Source: Mucilaginibacter gotjawali | GTDB lineage: Bacteria; Bacteroidota; Bacteroidia; Sphingobacteriales; Sphingobacteriaceae | DNA length: 64,000 bases | NCBI RefSeq assembly: GCF_002355435.1 | Contig: NZ_AP017313.1 | Span: forward strand, 2,480,001 to 2,544,000 | Direction of reading: 5' to 3' | In this document: in pieces, positions 28,068 to 37,507 of the stretch | How positions within the stretch are numbered: position 1 is the stretch's first letter | Layout of the letters: the number at the start of each line of letters is the position of its first letter | Position numbers and translations under genes: made by a program | Notes under the pieces: model-generated | The model's database searches: none | What the model was told of the DNA's origin: nothing | Seen by the model: the letters and a program-made list of their open reading frames with translations, nothing else

Positions 28068-29040
28068 ATGATTAAAAAAATAGGACTTGTTGTACTATGT
28101 GTTTGCTTATGGTTCGTGGCTTCGGCGCAAAAACCAGATACCACAGTTTATTACCTTACAAACGATGGTCGTTTTGTGCCAGCGTTAAGTGACGCAGATT
28201 TTTTACTGCTGGTTTTGCCGCCAGATACTAATGTTGACAAGCATTTATTTGTTTTGCAGGAATATTATAAAAACGGAAAGCTGCGGATGATGGGCTATTC
28301 AAAAACAAAAACAATGGACCTGATGCCTGAAGGTTCACAAATAAGTTATTTCCCCAATGGACACCGGATGGTTATTAGCAATTATACAAACGGCGAACCC
28401 GTTGGCGATGTATTAGAGTACTACCCCAATGGAAAAATATATAACATAAAGAGTTATAAAAAGAGCGAGCGGCCTTTTTTGAAACAATGCTTTGATTCAA
28501 CAGGAGTGATGCTGGCAGATTCAGGGAACGGGAAATGGATGAAATTTTCAAGCGAGGGATTTGGTAAAAACTATGTGGAAGGCCCGGTTAATAATGGAAT
28601 AGACAGGCGAGTGGCGCGGGACAGAGAGTGATTCTTTATCAGTTGTTGAACAGTTCAAGGATGGAGTTATTGTTTCGTTAAAAACCTTCGATCGTTTTGG
28701 CAAAGAAATAATTTCACCTAAGATTTTTACTGTTGTTGAACAAATGCCTGAATTCCCGGGAGGGGCTGGCAATTTTGGTTTGTTTTTAAGTCGAAATATT
28801 CGTTACCCCATCTCCGCAAGGGATGGAAATTCGCAGGGTAAGGTAATCGTTGGATTTGTTATCGAAGTGGATGGTTCGTTATCAGATTTGAGGATTATTC
28901 AAGGAGCCGGAACAGATTTAAATGAGGAAGCTTTGCGGGTAATGAAATTAAGTCCCAAATGGCTTCCGGGCATGCAAAGCGGCCGTCCTGTCAGAGTTGC
29001 TTATAGTGTGCCGATAAATTTTACTTTAAGCAGAGAATAA
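28068..29040 (+). pseudogene. YwqK/TonB_C-like protein, array member 4, frameshifted
   Basis: The first frame (28068-28631) gives signal peptide and repeats up to FGKNYVEGPVNNGI and then runs to an early stop. From about 28603 another frame is open to 29040 and encodes TGEWRGTESDSLSVVEQFKDG and the TonB_C-like end (MPEFPGGAGNF, MKLSPKWLPGMQSGRPV). A one-base insertion or two-base deletion near 28600-28603 explains the break. The region has no homopolymer, so an assembly artefact is less likely than for member 2. The gene follows member 3 by 22 bases. Confidence 0.82.
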
Positions 29041-29061
29041 GACTTCATGCAGAACGAAAAA

Positions 29062-29084
29062 GGCTTAACCAAAACGGTTAAGCC
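29062..29084 (-). terminator. Terminator of mdh
   Basis: GGCTTAACC/GGTTAAGCC with a five-base loop; on the minus strand the stem is followed by TTTTT. It lies 27 bases beyond the mdh stop codon. Confidence 0.8.
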
Positions 29085-29110
29085 CTTATAATGTCAGCCT
29101 AATTCAAGCC

Positions 29111-30049
29111 TTAAATCACATTCGTGTCATAAAGCACCTGGTTCATATTCCGAACCGCTCCTGCGCTCTTATCAAATTCAGCCTGTTCAGCATCGCTTAG
29201 TTTGTATTCAACGATCCTTTCGAAGCCATTTTTGCCGAGGATAACCGGAACAACCAGCGAAATATCGCTTTGTCCGTATTCGCCGTCAAGGGCAACACCG
29301 CACGAAAGCAGTTTTTTCTGGTCGCGTACAATGGCCTCTACCATAAAAGCTGTACCTGCGCCTGGTGCGTACCATGCAGAGGTGCCGATCAGTTTGGTTA
29401 AGGTAGCGCCGCCAACCATTGTTGCTGCAACTATTTTATCTTGTTGTTCTTTGCTTAATAACTGCGTAACCGGTACACTGTTCCAGGTAGCGTGGTTGAT
29501 CAACGGGATCATGGTGGTATCACCGTGACCGCCGATAACTACCGCGTTAAGGTCGGCAGGTGAGCAGCCTAATTCCTGGCTCAGGTAATATTTAAACCTT
29601 GCTGAATCCAGCGCACCGCCCATGCCTAAAATACGGTTTTTTGGCAGGCCCGAAGTTTTCAGGGTAAGGTAGTTCATGGTATCCATAGGGTTGGATACTA
29701 CGATAATAATAGTGTTTGGCGAATACTTAAGGATATTTTCAGTAACGCTTTTTACAATGCCGGCATTGGTGCCGATCAGTTCTTCGCGTGTCATGCCGGG
29801 TTTACGCGGCAGGCCTGATGTAATTACCACTACTTCTGAGTCGGCTGTGGCAGCATAATCATTGGTAACACCTTTAATTTTGGTATCAAACTCCAACAGG
29901 GCAGCAGTCTGCATCATGTCGATCGCTTTACCTTCGGCAAAACCCTCGCGGATATCTAATAAGATCAATTCTTCGGCCAATTCTTTCCTGGCGATATTAT
30001 CCGCACAGGTAGCGCCAACAGCCCCGGCGCCAACAACAGTTATCTTCAT
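29111..30049 (-). CDS. mdh: Malate dehydrogenase
   Basis: 312 residues, the LDH-like malate dehydrogenase type. The NAD-binding GAGAVG is at 7-12 with the acidic LLDI at the end of beta-2 favouring NAD. The substrate-loop arginines are in GLPRKPGMTREEL, and the catalytic His is in IGGHGDTTM. It interconverts malate and oxaloacetate in the TCA cycle in the cytoplasm. It stands alone between terminators. Confidence 0.97.
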   Translation of the reverse strand: MKITVVGAGAVGATCADNIARKELAEELILLDIREGFAEGKAIDMMQTAALLEFDTKIKGVTNDYAATADSEVVVITSGLPRKPGMTREELIGTNAGIVKSVTENILKYSPNTIIIVVSNPMDTMNYLTLKTSGLPKNRILGMGGALDSARFKYYLSQELGCSPADLNAVVIGGHGDTTMIPLINHATWNSVPVTQLLSKEQQDKIVAATMVGGATLTKLIGTSAWYAPGAGTAFMVEAIVRDQKKLLSCGVALDGEYGQSDISLVVPVILGKNGFERIVEYKLSDAEQAEFDKSAGAVRNMNQVLYDTNVI

Positions 30050-30520
30050 TTCAATTTATGGTTTGCAGATGGAAAATTAAACAGGCCCGAAGATAGAAAT
30101 TTATATTTTTTTATATGTAAAAAATATGCAATAAGTGAGGGCGATCCTGGCTTTACGACCTGCGATTTCGGATTTGACAGCGAATTGAGCATCGCAAGTA
30201 AAAGTTTATGGCTGTTGTTTTTTATTGCAAACAGTTTTGGCGAAACAGGGATTGGAAATATTGTTTTTTTGAAATGATGTTAAATGAATTGTTCAGCTTT
30301 TCTTTTTTGGATTATTTTTTAAACATTAGTTATCATTATAATGTGTTATTTGCAATTTAATAGCCAATATTGTATCATAAACCAACGGAATTAAAAAAAA
30401 TCATAAAATTTTCAACAAAATGTAATGAAATTTATAAAAATAATTTAAATTCGCCTCAATATTTTAAGATAACGGTTAAAAAAACAAAGATTAAACCAAA
30501 AATTATAAAATCATTAAACA
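30050..30520. other. Long AT-rich intergenic region upstream of glnII
   Basis: 471 bases without a supported gene, between the divergent mdh and glnII genes. It holds one inverted pair, TGCGAT at 30161-30166 and ATCGCA at 30191-30196, and becomes very A/T-rich toward glnII. TAAATTCG at 30446-30453 is a weak -7 candidate for glnII. The length suggests regulation of both genes, but I cannot identify a binding site. Confidence 0.5.
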
Positions 30521-31531
30521 ATGGCAACTAAACTCGAGTACATTTGGCTTGATGGCTACAAACCCACACAAAGCCTGCGCAGCAAAACAAAAATAGTAAG
30601 TGATTTCGGCGGAACACTGGAAGAATGCCCTGATTGGAGCTTCGACGGTTCATCAACCGAGCAGGCACCAGGTGGTTCATCAGATTGCGTGTTGAGGCCT
30701 GTTTTTATTTGTAAAGATCCGGGAAGACTTGATGCTTACCTTGTAATGTGCGAAGTGCTTGATTCAACCGGCGTTGCTCATGAGTCAAATGGCCGTGCTA
30801 CTATCCAGGATGACGATAACGATTTTTGGTTTGGATTTGAGCAGGAATATTTCCTTTGGGATCCTGAAACCAACAAGCCGCTTGGTTTCCCTGCCGGCGG
30901 TTACCCCGCGCCGCAAGGCCCTTACTACTGTTCGGTTGGCGCTAATAACGCATACGGCCGTGAAATCGTTGAAGAGCATCTGGACCTTTGCCTTGAAGCT
31001 GGCTTAAACGTTGAAGGTATCAACGCTGAAGTTGCTGCCGGACAATGGGAATTCCAGATCTTTGCTAAAGGCGCTAAAGAAGCGGGCGACCAGATTTGGG
31101 TTGCACGTTACCTGTTGGAAAGAGTTGGCGAAGCACATGGTGTTTCAATTAACTGGCATTGCAAACCATTAGGTCAGTTAGACTGGAATGGTTCAGGCAT
31201 GCACGCTAACTTCTCAAACACTACTTTAAGAACTTGCGGCAGCAAAGACATTTACGACAAAATTTGCGAAGCTTTCCGTCCGGCGGTTGCTGAATGTATC
31301 GCTGTATATGGTGCTGATAATGATCAGCGTTTAACCGGTAAGCACGAAACTGCTTCCATCCATGATTATAGCTATGGCGTTTCTGACCGCGGTGCTTCTA
31401 TCCGTATTCCTTTGTACACCGTACAAAAAGGCTGGAAAGGCTACCTGGAAGATCGTCGCCCTAACTCAGCTGCCGATCCGTACAAAGTTGCTGCGGTTAT
31501 CATCAAAACTGTAAAGTCAGCTAAACTTTAA
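30521..31531 (+). CDS. glnII: Glutamine synthetase, type II (eukaryote-like)
   Basis: 336 residues, matching GSII length. Beta-grasp start with YIWLDGYKPTQSLRSKTK and PDWSFDGSSTEQAPG; ATP/metal motifs include FWFGFEQEYFLWD and GQWEFQIF. NWHCKPLGQLDWNGSGMHANFS follows, and the C-terminal region carries ASIHDYSYGVSDRGASIRIP. It makes glutamine from glutamate, ammonia and ATP in the cytoplasm. It is a single-gene unit with its own terminator. A second, distant GS-family gene lies at 34879. Confidence 0.95.
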   Translation: MATKLEYIWLDGYKPTQSLRSKTKIVSDFGGTLEECPDWSFDGSSTEQAPGGSSDCVLRPVFICKDPGRLDAYLVMCEVLDSTGVAHESNGRATIQDDDNDFWFGFEQEYFLWDPETNKPLGFPAGGYPAPQGPYYCSVGANNAYGREIVEEHLDLCLEAGLNVEGINAEVAAGQWEFQIFAKGAKEAGDQIWVARYLLERVGEAHGVSINWHCKPLGQLDWNGSGMHANFSNTTLRTCGSKDIYDKICEAFRPAVAECIAVYGADNDQRLTGKHETASIHDYSYGVSDRGASIRIPLYTVQKGWKGYLEDRRPNSAADPYKVAAVIIKTVKSAKL

Positions 31532-31562
31532 ATTCCTAACTAAACTAATATGATTATGATTT

Positions 31563-31590
31563 CCCCCGGATGCAAATCCGGGGGTTTTTT
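31563..31590 (+). terminator. Terminator of glnII
   Basis: CCCCCGGA/TCCGGGGG with a six-base loop, followed by TTTTTT. Confidence 0.92.
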
Positions 31591-31647
31591 GTTTGCAGGA
31601 AGAGATTTTATCAGCGACAATAAAATGGTGAAATCCTTTCACAAACA

Positions 31648-31676
31648 CAAAAACCCCGGCAGCTTGCCAGGGTTTT
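31648..31676 (-). terminator. Terminator of the S8 peptidase gene
   Basis: AAAACCC...GGC pairs with GCC...GGGTTTT with one internal mismatch. Read on the minus strand it lies 51 bases beyond the peptidase stop and is followed by TTTTTG. Confidence 0.75.
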
Positions 31677-31727
31677 GCGCTTTTAATAAGCATACTTTAA
31701 TTCAGCTTTTATTGTTATGAGCCGGCA

Positions 31728-34046
31728 TCAGTGTTTAATAATTATCTGTTGTTCAATAACCTCTGAGCCCTGTTTTACATGCAGGTAATACGTTCCATTA
31801 CTAACATCGGCAGTATTTAATACAATATTTTTGCCTCCGCCCGTATTTTGGCCAGTTTTAATTATGGCTCCTTTAGCATTGTACAATTCAACCGAAAAAG
31901 CTGGCGTCGCCTGGATGTTGGCGATTGTGCCATCGGCCAAAGTTGCCATGGCTGGCGTATTGTTTTGAATAGTAAGCTGGTTAGATGCCGGGTTAGGGTA
32001 GGCCACTATGGCCGCGGGCGCCTTTCCACAGGGGCTATAAATAGTTACACCATCCGTGTGCGAGGTTTCGCCGCATTGGTCAGTGTAGGTTACAGCGATT
32101 CCGCCGCCGCCCGTTACCGAAACATAGGTACTTTGCGAGTAGGGGCTTTGGATGTTTATAACACCGTTTGGCGTGCCGTTAACCGTCCAATGCCAGTTGG
32201 TTGCCCCAGCCATGTTGGGTGTGGCAGATACGTACCAGGTTTGGTAATAGTTGCTGCAGGGGCCGCTCATCGTAGCCGAAATGGCGGTGCAGGCCGGATA
32301 GGTAGTGACAGCATAATTGGCTGTTAACGTGCCGGCATTACCGCCGGTAATTGTTGCAGTTACTGTAGCCCATCCCTGGCTTACTTTTGATATCGTAATG
32401 CTGCTGCCCGAAGTTGGAACGTTAACAACTCCGGTAGGGGAAACGGTCCATGCAACCGTAGCGCCGGTTGGTACAGGCGATACGGTCAATACAGATGTGT
32501 TACAAAACGCACTCACCCCGCTGATAACCGGCATCGAGGCTTGAATTGCAGCATAAGCATTTAACCTGCCCGATCCGAAATCTACGGTGCTCCCCATGGA
32601 GTAAGCGCTGTTGATAATATCGGTTCTAACCTGGGTTTCGGTTAAATTGGGGTTTATTTTTAACATTAAAGCCGCTACGCCGGCAGCCTGGGGACAAGCT
32701 GCAGAGGTGCCTCCGAAATTTGTCATGTAATTGGTTGTATTGAAACCATTGGCCCCCATCCTGTCAATGGTGTATACATCGCCGGTTAAATTAATATTTC
32801 CGCTCGGCGCTACCAAAGACGGGGAGTTAGGGCTGTAATTCCAGCGATTGCCGCTTTTATCAATTGCGCCAACGGCTATAACGCCACTTACGCTTGCGGG
32901 GTAGGCAACAGGAACGTTATTGGGTATATAATTTCCTGCAGCAAAAACGACTACCGAGCCTTTACCACCTCTGCCGCTTGTGCGTGCACTTGTAATAGCG
33001 CTGGTTATAACGTCTGCCGGAGCGCCACCGCCCCATGAACAGCTCAATACGTCGGCATTTCCCTGGGTTGCGGTCCATGCCCAATTGATACCGCTTGCAA
33101 TATTACTTGATGTTTCGCCACCCACAAATATGTTAACAGGGATGATCAGAGCGGTTGGACAAATCCCCGCTATACCAATTGCATTGTCTTTTGTCGCGGC
33201 GATAATCCCGGCGCAAGCTTCACCGTGCCCGGCAGTTGAAGAGGCCGGCGCACCCAGGGACCCGGTTCCGGCTGCAATTAAAGGGGTGTATCCTGCCTGT
33301 ACACGTGTACCTAAATCTTCGTGTGCCTCAACGCCATCATCAATTACGGCTACCCTGATTGTAGTATTCCCTGTAGGGATAGCCCAGGCGGGTTCAACAT
33401 TAATATCTACGCCTGATGTTCCGCCTGTTTGCCCTGTATTTTTAAGGTAATATTGATTTGCATAATTAGGGTCGTTGGTTGATTGTTCCAGCTTTTCAAT
33501 AAAATCAGGATGCGCCCATTCAACGAGGCCGCTTTCATACAATTTATTGGCCAGTGCAAAAACCTTTTTTAAATGAACCGGTGTAATATAGGTGACACCA
33601 TATTGATCTGTGAAGTGTTTTTCCACTTCGCCTTTTCCGAAAAAGGTAATGATATTTTCCCTGGTTATTCCCGGTTTAAGCCGGCAAAGGATCACACCAT
33701 TTGGTACAAACGGCACTTTTCCATAATTATAGGCGTATATTAATTCGTCAACTTTTATATTGTTTTTTAAAAACGAAGCGGACACATCGGTCAGGCTCAT
33801 CTTTTTTGGGTACTTTACAAATAAGCGAACTGAATCAAAGTGATGCGCCGGGATAGCGGCGCCCGGTATTGTCTTAATAAAATTTATCGCTTTTACTTTG
33901 TCGTTGGCTACCGTGGTTTTAAGAACCACCGTGGACGAATCAACTGTCAGCAGGTTTTTTTTATTGGATGACCAATAATAATCATTTTGGCAATAAGCCT
34001 TAAAGCCAAATAATAAGATTAAAAGGAGAACAGAGATTTTACGCAT
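31728..34046 (-). CDS. Secreted subtilisin-like serine protease with T9SS sorting domain
   Basis: 772 residues. Signal peptide ends near AYCQ. A propeptide-like region (about 25-195) precedes the S8 domain with the triad D236 (VAVIDDGVE), H274 (AGHGEACAG) and S448 (GGTSAACPQ), plus the oxyanion Asn in AAGN. Ig-like repeats (about 490-670) follow. The last 80 residues carry a type A T9SS sorting domain (YPNPASNQLTIQNN, VELYNAKGAIIKTG, NGTYYLHVKQGSEVIEQQI). It should be secreted through the type IX system and act outside the cell. The 282-bp upstream gap is AT-rich without a gene. Confidence 0.95.
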   Translation of the reverse strand: MRKISVLLLILLFGFKAYCQNDYYWSSNKKNLLTVDSSTVVLKTTVANDKVKAINFIKTIPGAAIPAHHFDSVRLFVKYPKKMSLTDVSASFLKNNIKVDELIYAYNYGKVPFVPNGVILCRLKPGITRENIITFFGKGEVEKHFTDQYGVTYITPVHLKKVFALANKLYESGLVEWAHPDFIEKLEQSTNDPNYANQYYLKNTGQTGGTSGVDINVEPAWAIPTGNTTIRVAVIDDGVEAHEDLGTRVQAGYTPLIAAGTGSLGAPASSTAGHGEACAGIIAATKDNAIGIAGICPTALIIPVNIFVGGETSSNIASGINWAWTATQGNADVLSCSWGGGAPADVITSAITSARTSGRGGKGSVVVFAAGNYIPNNVPVAYPASVSGVIAVGAIDKSGNRWNYSPNSPSLVAPSGNINLTGDVYTIDRMGANGFNTTNYMTNFGGTSAACPQAAGVAALMLKINPNLTETQVRTDIINSAYSMGSTVDFGSGRLNAYAAIQASMPVISGVSAFCNTSVLTVSPVPTGATVAWTVSPTGVVNVPTSGSSITISKVSQGWATVTATITGGNAGTLTANYAVTTYPACTAISATMSGPCSNYYQTWYVSATPNMAGATNWHWTVNGTPNGVINIQSPYSQSTYVSVTGGGGIAVTYTDQCGETSHTDGVTIYSPCGKAPAAIVAYPNPASNQLTIQNNTPAMATLADGTIANIQATPAFSVELYNAKGAIIKTGQNTGGGKNIVLNTADVSNGTYYLHVKQGSEVIEQQIIIKH

Positions 34047-34328
34047 GATGAATTTAGGTTAAAGGTTAAACAAAATTTAGGTTAATAGTTTGGTAAGATT
34101 CAGGTGTTATTACCGGGGTATCGTTTTATAAAGGTAAAAAAATATTGAAAATAAAAATATAATATTTGTTTTTTTTGGTTTGATAGTTGTTAACCATTAG
34201 GAATTTATTTATTTCAACGTAATTATTGGTTAACCTTGGATGGCTTTATTGTTTTCCAGCATAAGTTTATGCTTAATCAAAAAGAAATACCGGGATTAAA
34301 GCCGGCGCTTTTAACTTATTTTAGAAAT

Positions 34329-34724
34329 TCAGAATGTATATCGTCCCGATATTATTTGTTTGAGTTCATTAATGGGTAGGTTGAAAAGATAACTCCAGCA
34401 TTTGATGGTCGTTTTGGCAGTTTCTACCTCAATCAACTCCCTTACAAATAAATTAGGCTGCTGTTCATTTTCTCCAAATCCCTCGTATTCGTCCAGTATG
34501 TCAAGGGTCTCCTCTGGGGCATTCAATATAAAAATATCGCCATAAACAAACCACGCTTCATTTGGTTGGTAAATAGCGCCCGGATATTCGCCAAGATCAT
34601 AGAGTTTGCCTTTAAATCTCCCCTTGCTATGGAAGACGCAGTTGTTTGAAAGATGGCGACCATATTTATTTTCGGTATCCAGCAATGTGCCGTAAACAAA
34701 TAAAAAAGAGATGTTACCTTTCAT
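34329..34724 (-). CDS. Gamma-glutamylcyclotransferase-like protein (AIG2 fold)
   Basis: 131 residues. The substrate-binding loop FVYGTLLDTENKYGR is near the N-terminus and LDILDEYEGFGE carries the acidic residue expected for catalysis. GRFKGKLYDLGEYPGAIYQ is the usual second strand pair. The family cyclises gamma-glutamyl amines or dipeptides to 5-oxoproline. Its position beside the GS-like ligase at 34879, which could form gamma-glutamyl amides, is suggestive but the genes are divergent and 154 bases apart. Confidence 0.87.
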   Translation of the reverse strand: MKGNISFLFVYGTLLDTENKYGRHLSNNCVFHSKGRFKGKLYDLGEYPGAIYQPNEAWFVYGDIFILNAPEETLDILDEYEGFGENEQQPNLFVRELIEVETAKTTIKCWSYLFNLPINELKQIISGRYTF

Positions 34725-34821
34725 TTAAATAAAATATTCTCAACAAATATAAAAGTTGCCCGTTTAAAAACTGGATAAGGCGCCAGGGGGCGGCCCGTTT
34801 TTAAGGTTGAATTTTTTATTA

Positions 34822-34854
34822 TTTGATGCAATACATTTATCTTGCTTAAATTGC
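34822..34854 (+). promoter_or_regulatory. Candidate promoter of the GS-like/kinase/HAD genes
   Basis: TTTG at 34822-34825 and TAAATTGC at 34847-34854 are separated by 21 bases, close to the Bacteroidota -33/-7 arrangement (second box matches TAnnTTTG with changes in its last bases). It lies 25 bases upstream of the ATG at 34879. Confidence 0.4.
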
Positions 34855-34878
34855 CGCCGGTTATTACGATAAAATACC

Positions 34879-36237
34879 ATGAACGAAGACCAGATTATAG
34901 CCTATCTTAAAGAAAACGACATTCAAAAAATAAAATTCGCTTTTGCTGATATTGATGGCGTTTTGCGCGGTAAGGTGATCCATCATAAAAAGTTTATCGA
35001 CGGCCTGCAACAGGGCTACGGTTTTTGTGATGTGGTTTTTGGCTGGGACAGCAGCGATACCTGTTATGATAATGTGCAGCTTACCGGCTGGCACACGGGT
35101 TACCCTGACAGGCCCTGCCGGATTGATTTGGATACCTTCAGAACGATCCCCTGGAATGAGGATATTCCATTTTTTCTGGGCGATTTTAAACAGGAAAACG
35201 GTGAAGATCTTCCGGCCTGCAGCCGCAGTTTGTTAAAAAAAATTGCTAAACAATGTGATGAAATGGGCCTTCACCCGGAGTTTGCGCAGGAATTTGAGTG
35301 GTTTAATTTTCGCGAAACGCCACAAAGCGTACAGGATAAAGGTTTTGCAGCTATGGAAACCCTTACCCCGGGGATGTTCGGCTATTCTATTTTACGGACG
35401 TCGATGGAGGATGATTTTTATAACGACCTGTTTAACCTGCTGATGGAATTCAACGTTCCGCTGGAAGGGCTGCATACAGAAACGGGGCCTGGCGTTTATG
35501 AAGCTGCCCTGATGCACGATCATGTACTTGCCGCGGCTGACAAAGCGGTATTGTTTAAAACCGCAACAAAGGAAATTGCCTACAAACACGGCATCATGGC
35601 CACGTTTATGGCAAAATGGAATGAAAACCTGCCGGGATGCAGCGGACATATTCATCAAAGTCTTTGGGATAAGGATCAAAATAAAAATCTTTTTTACAGT
35701 GCTGATGGTGAGCATAATATGAGCGAATTACACAGGCAGTATCTTGCCGGTCAGCTGTATTGCCTGCCTTATATCTTGCCCATGTACGCCCCAACTATAA
35801 ATAGTTATAAACGCCTGGTTGAAGGCGCCTGGGCGCCAACCACGGTTTCATGGGGTGTAGATAACCGTACCACCGCACTGAGGGTTTTGCACCCATCTGA
35901 AGGATATACCCGGCTGGAGACACGCATCCCCGGCGCTGATACCAATCCATACCTGGCGATGGCGGCGGCATTGGCATCGGGCTTATATGGCATTAAACAT
36001 CAACTCGAATTAAAAATACCTGCAACAAAAGGAAACGGCTATAAGGACAAAAGCAACGGCAGCCTTTCATCAAACCTTTTTGATGCCACAACTTTAATGA
36101 AGGATTCGGCATTACCAAAAGAACTCTTCGGCGAAGCGTTTGTTGAACATTTTACCCAAACCCGTTTTTGGGAATGCCGGCAATATGCCAAAAGCGTTAC
36201 CGATTGGGAGTTGAAACGGTATTTTGAAATTATTTGA
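34879..36237 (+). CDS. Glutamine synthetase-family ligase, PuuA/FluG-like
   Basis: 452 residues with a GS fold distinct from glnII. The N-terminal beta-grasp has FAFADIDGVLRGKVI. Catalytic segments include EFAQEFEWFNF (metal Glu), GPGVYEAALMHDHVLAAADKAVLFK, CSGHIHQSLWD and TRLETRIPGADTNPYLAMAAALASG; the end reads TRFWECRQYAKSVTDWELKRYFEII. This form is typical of gamma-glutamyl-amine ligases (PuuA type) rather than housekeeping GS. It probably couples glutamate to an amine with ATP; the amine is unknown. The next gene begins at its stop codon, which indicates an operon. Confidence 0.88.
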   Translation: MNEDQIIAYLKENDIQKIKFAFADIDGVLRGKVIHHKKFIDGLQQGYGFCDVVFGWDSSDTCYDNVQLTGWHTGYPDRPCRIDLDTFRTIPWNEDIPFFLGDFKQENGEDLPACSRSLLKKIAKQCDEMGLHPEFAQEFEWFNFRETPQSVQDKGFAAMETLTPGMFGYSILRTSMEDDFYNDLFNLLMEFNVPLEGLHTETGPGVYEAALMHDHVLAAADKAVLFKTATKEIAYKHGIMATFMAKWNENLPGCSGHIHQSLWDKDQNKNLFYSADGEHNMSELHRQYLAGQLYCLPYILPMYAPTINSYKRLVEGAWAPTTVSWGVDNRTTALRVLHPSEGYTRLETRIPGADTNPYLAMAAALASGLYGIKHQLELKIPATKGNGYKDKSNGSLSSNLFDATTLMKDSALPKELFGEAFVEHFTQTRFWECRQYAKSVTDWELKRYFEII

Positions 36238-36242
36238 TTATT

Positions 36243-37361
36243 GTGAACAAACTTATCGCTATAGAACCAGAAAATCCGATAAATCCACAGTTCCCTGTAC
36301 GGGCCTCAAAGGTTCATACAAAAGTGGATTATAATTCAATCATCAAAAAAGCCTGGGAAGGTTATGATGATTCAAAAACGATAAAAGAAATTGTGGATAT
36401 CAGCGCCATGGTGTCTACCAATCATGTTTTCCGCATTACATTTACGGATGACGATATTGTAATAGCCAAATTAAGCTATTTCGGGCATTACGAGCATTTT
36501 AAGGAAGATCACCGGATCATTCACAGTTTATCCAATAACCTGCTTTATCCCTTTGAAAACCTGCTGGCCAAATCGTTGCTAAAAAATAACCGGGTTTATA
36601 TTTACCGGTACAAACAAGGTAAAACCGATGCCTGGGTGGTTTTTTATAACCCGACACGTATATTGGACCGCTTGCCGCGCAGGCTGGAAAATCATCACAT
36701 CATAAAATTGGGACAGCAGGTAGGTAAGTTTCATAAGGCTTGCTCAAGAGTGAAAAATGTATTGCCAAAATCGTCCAAAACTTTAAGGACGGACATTGCG
36801 GCCCTGCAATACCAGCTGGAGGTAAACGAAAAAAATTTTGGCTCGGCCATGCAGGTTGATTTCCTGAAATACCATTGCGACCTGTTCTTCAAAAACCGGT
36901 CGAATTATAACATGAAATCGTTTGAGATCATTCCGGTTTTTATCGACTGGAATATCGGCAACTTCTCCGTAACCCCAAATCTTGAATTGTATTCCCGCTG
37001 GGATTATGACTGGTTCAGGATGAGTTACCGCGTGCTGGATTTTTATTTTTTCAGCAGGGTGGTGTCAGACGCAGGCGACCGTACAGTGTTCAGCTATTAT
37101 ATCAATACCATGAACGAGGACAGGTTTATCCTGTTTTTAAAAGAATACCATAAAGTTAACCCGCTTACTGCCGGTGAGATCAGGTTCTTAAAAGAGGCTT
37201 ATCGTTTTTTTATATTAAATTACGTGATAAAAGACGGTAAGTATTTTTTTAATGAACAGTACGCCACAAAATTACAGTCCGAAGCTTTTGAAATATACCT
37301 GCCATCAGTAGACAGGGATTTTGATGCCGAACGAATAATTGAGGAATTAGGCTTGGGGTAG
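36243..37361 (+). CDS. APH/choline-kinase-like phosphotransferase
   Basis: About 372 residues from a GTG at 36243; a TTG overlapping the previous stop at 36234 is also possible. The kinase-like C-lobe shows FIDWNIGNF, the DxxxxN catalytic loop of aminoglycoside- and choline-kinase-like enzymes (the usual His before the Asp is Phe), and WDYDWFRM supplies the second metal Asp. An N-terminal nucleotide-binding lobe is visible around NHVFRITFTDDDIVIAKL with the likely ATP Lys. It should phosphorylate a small hydroxylated molecule. It is translationally close to the GS-like gene. Confidence 0.8.
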   Translation: MNKLIAIEPENPINPQFPVRASKVHTKVDYNSIIKKAWEGYDDSKTIKEIVDISAMVSTNHVFRITFTDDDIVIAKLSYFGHYEHFKEDHRIIHSLSNNLLYPFENLLAKSLLKNNRVYIYRYKQGKTDAWVVFYNPTRILDRLPRRLENHHIIKLGQQVGKFHKACSRVKNVLPKSSKTLRTDIAALQYQLEVNEKNFGSAMQVDFLKYHCDLFFKNRSNYNMKSFEIIPVFIDWNIGNFSVTPNLELYSRWDYDWFRMSYRVLDFYFFSRVVSDAGDRTVFSYYINTMNEDRFILFLKEYHKVNPLTAGEIRFLKEAYRFFILNYVIKDGKYFFNEQYATKLQSEAFEIYLPSVDRDFDAERIIEELGLG

Positions 37362-37498
37362 TGGTTAATTGAGTTGATCGGGTTAAGTGGTTGATTGAGT
37401 TAAGTATTCGAATCACCCTGATGTAATAACCTTTCAACAATTCTAAATTGTGTTAACTTAATCAACCTGATCAACTCAATCCAACTTAATCAACTAAT
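37361..37498. repeat. Intergenic inverted-repeat element
   Basis: GGTTAATTGAGTTGATCGGG and TTGATTGAGTTAAG on the left are mirrored on the right by TTAACTTAATCAACCTGATC and AACTCAATCC. Related GTTGATT/GTTGGATT strings occur at 4918-4960, 21881-21905 and 49343-49390. It fills the gap between the kinase and HAD genes. Confidence 0.6.
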
Positions 37499-37507
37499 AA
37501 CTAACGC

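Noticed and set aside
24905-29040. Array genes as true TonB energy transducers or YwqK antitoxins of toxin-antitoxin pairs
   Set aside because: There is no cytoplasmic anchor and proline-rich spanner, no ExbB/ExbD nearby, and no toxin partner; a signal peptide indicates export.
31848-33450. Long plus-strand open frames opposite the S8 protease gene (up to 159 codons)
   Set aside because: They lie fully within the minus-strand protease, whose triad, Ig-like repeats and sorting domain are all intact; the translations show no family motif.
34879-36237. Second housekeeping glutamine synthetase
   Set aside because: The sequence follows the PuuA/FluG-type pattern and sits with a kinase and a phosphatase, while glnII at 30521 is a complete synthetase.
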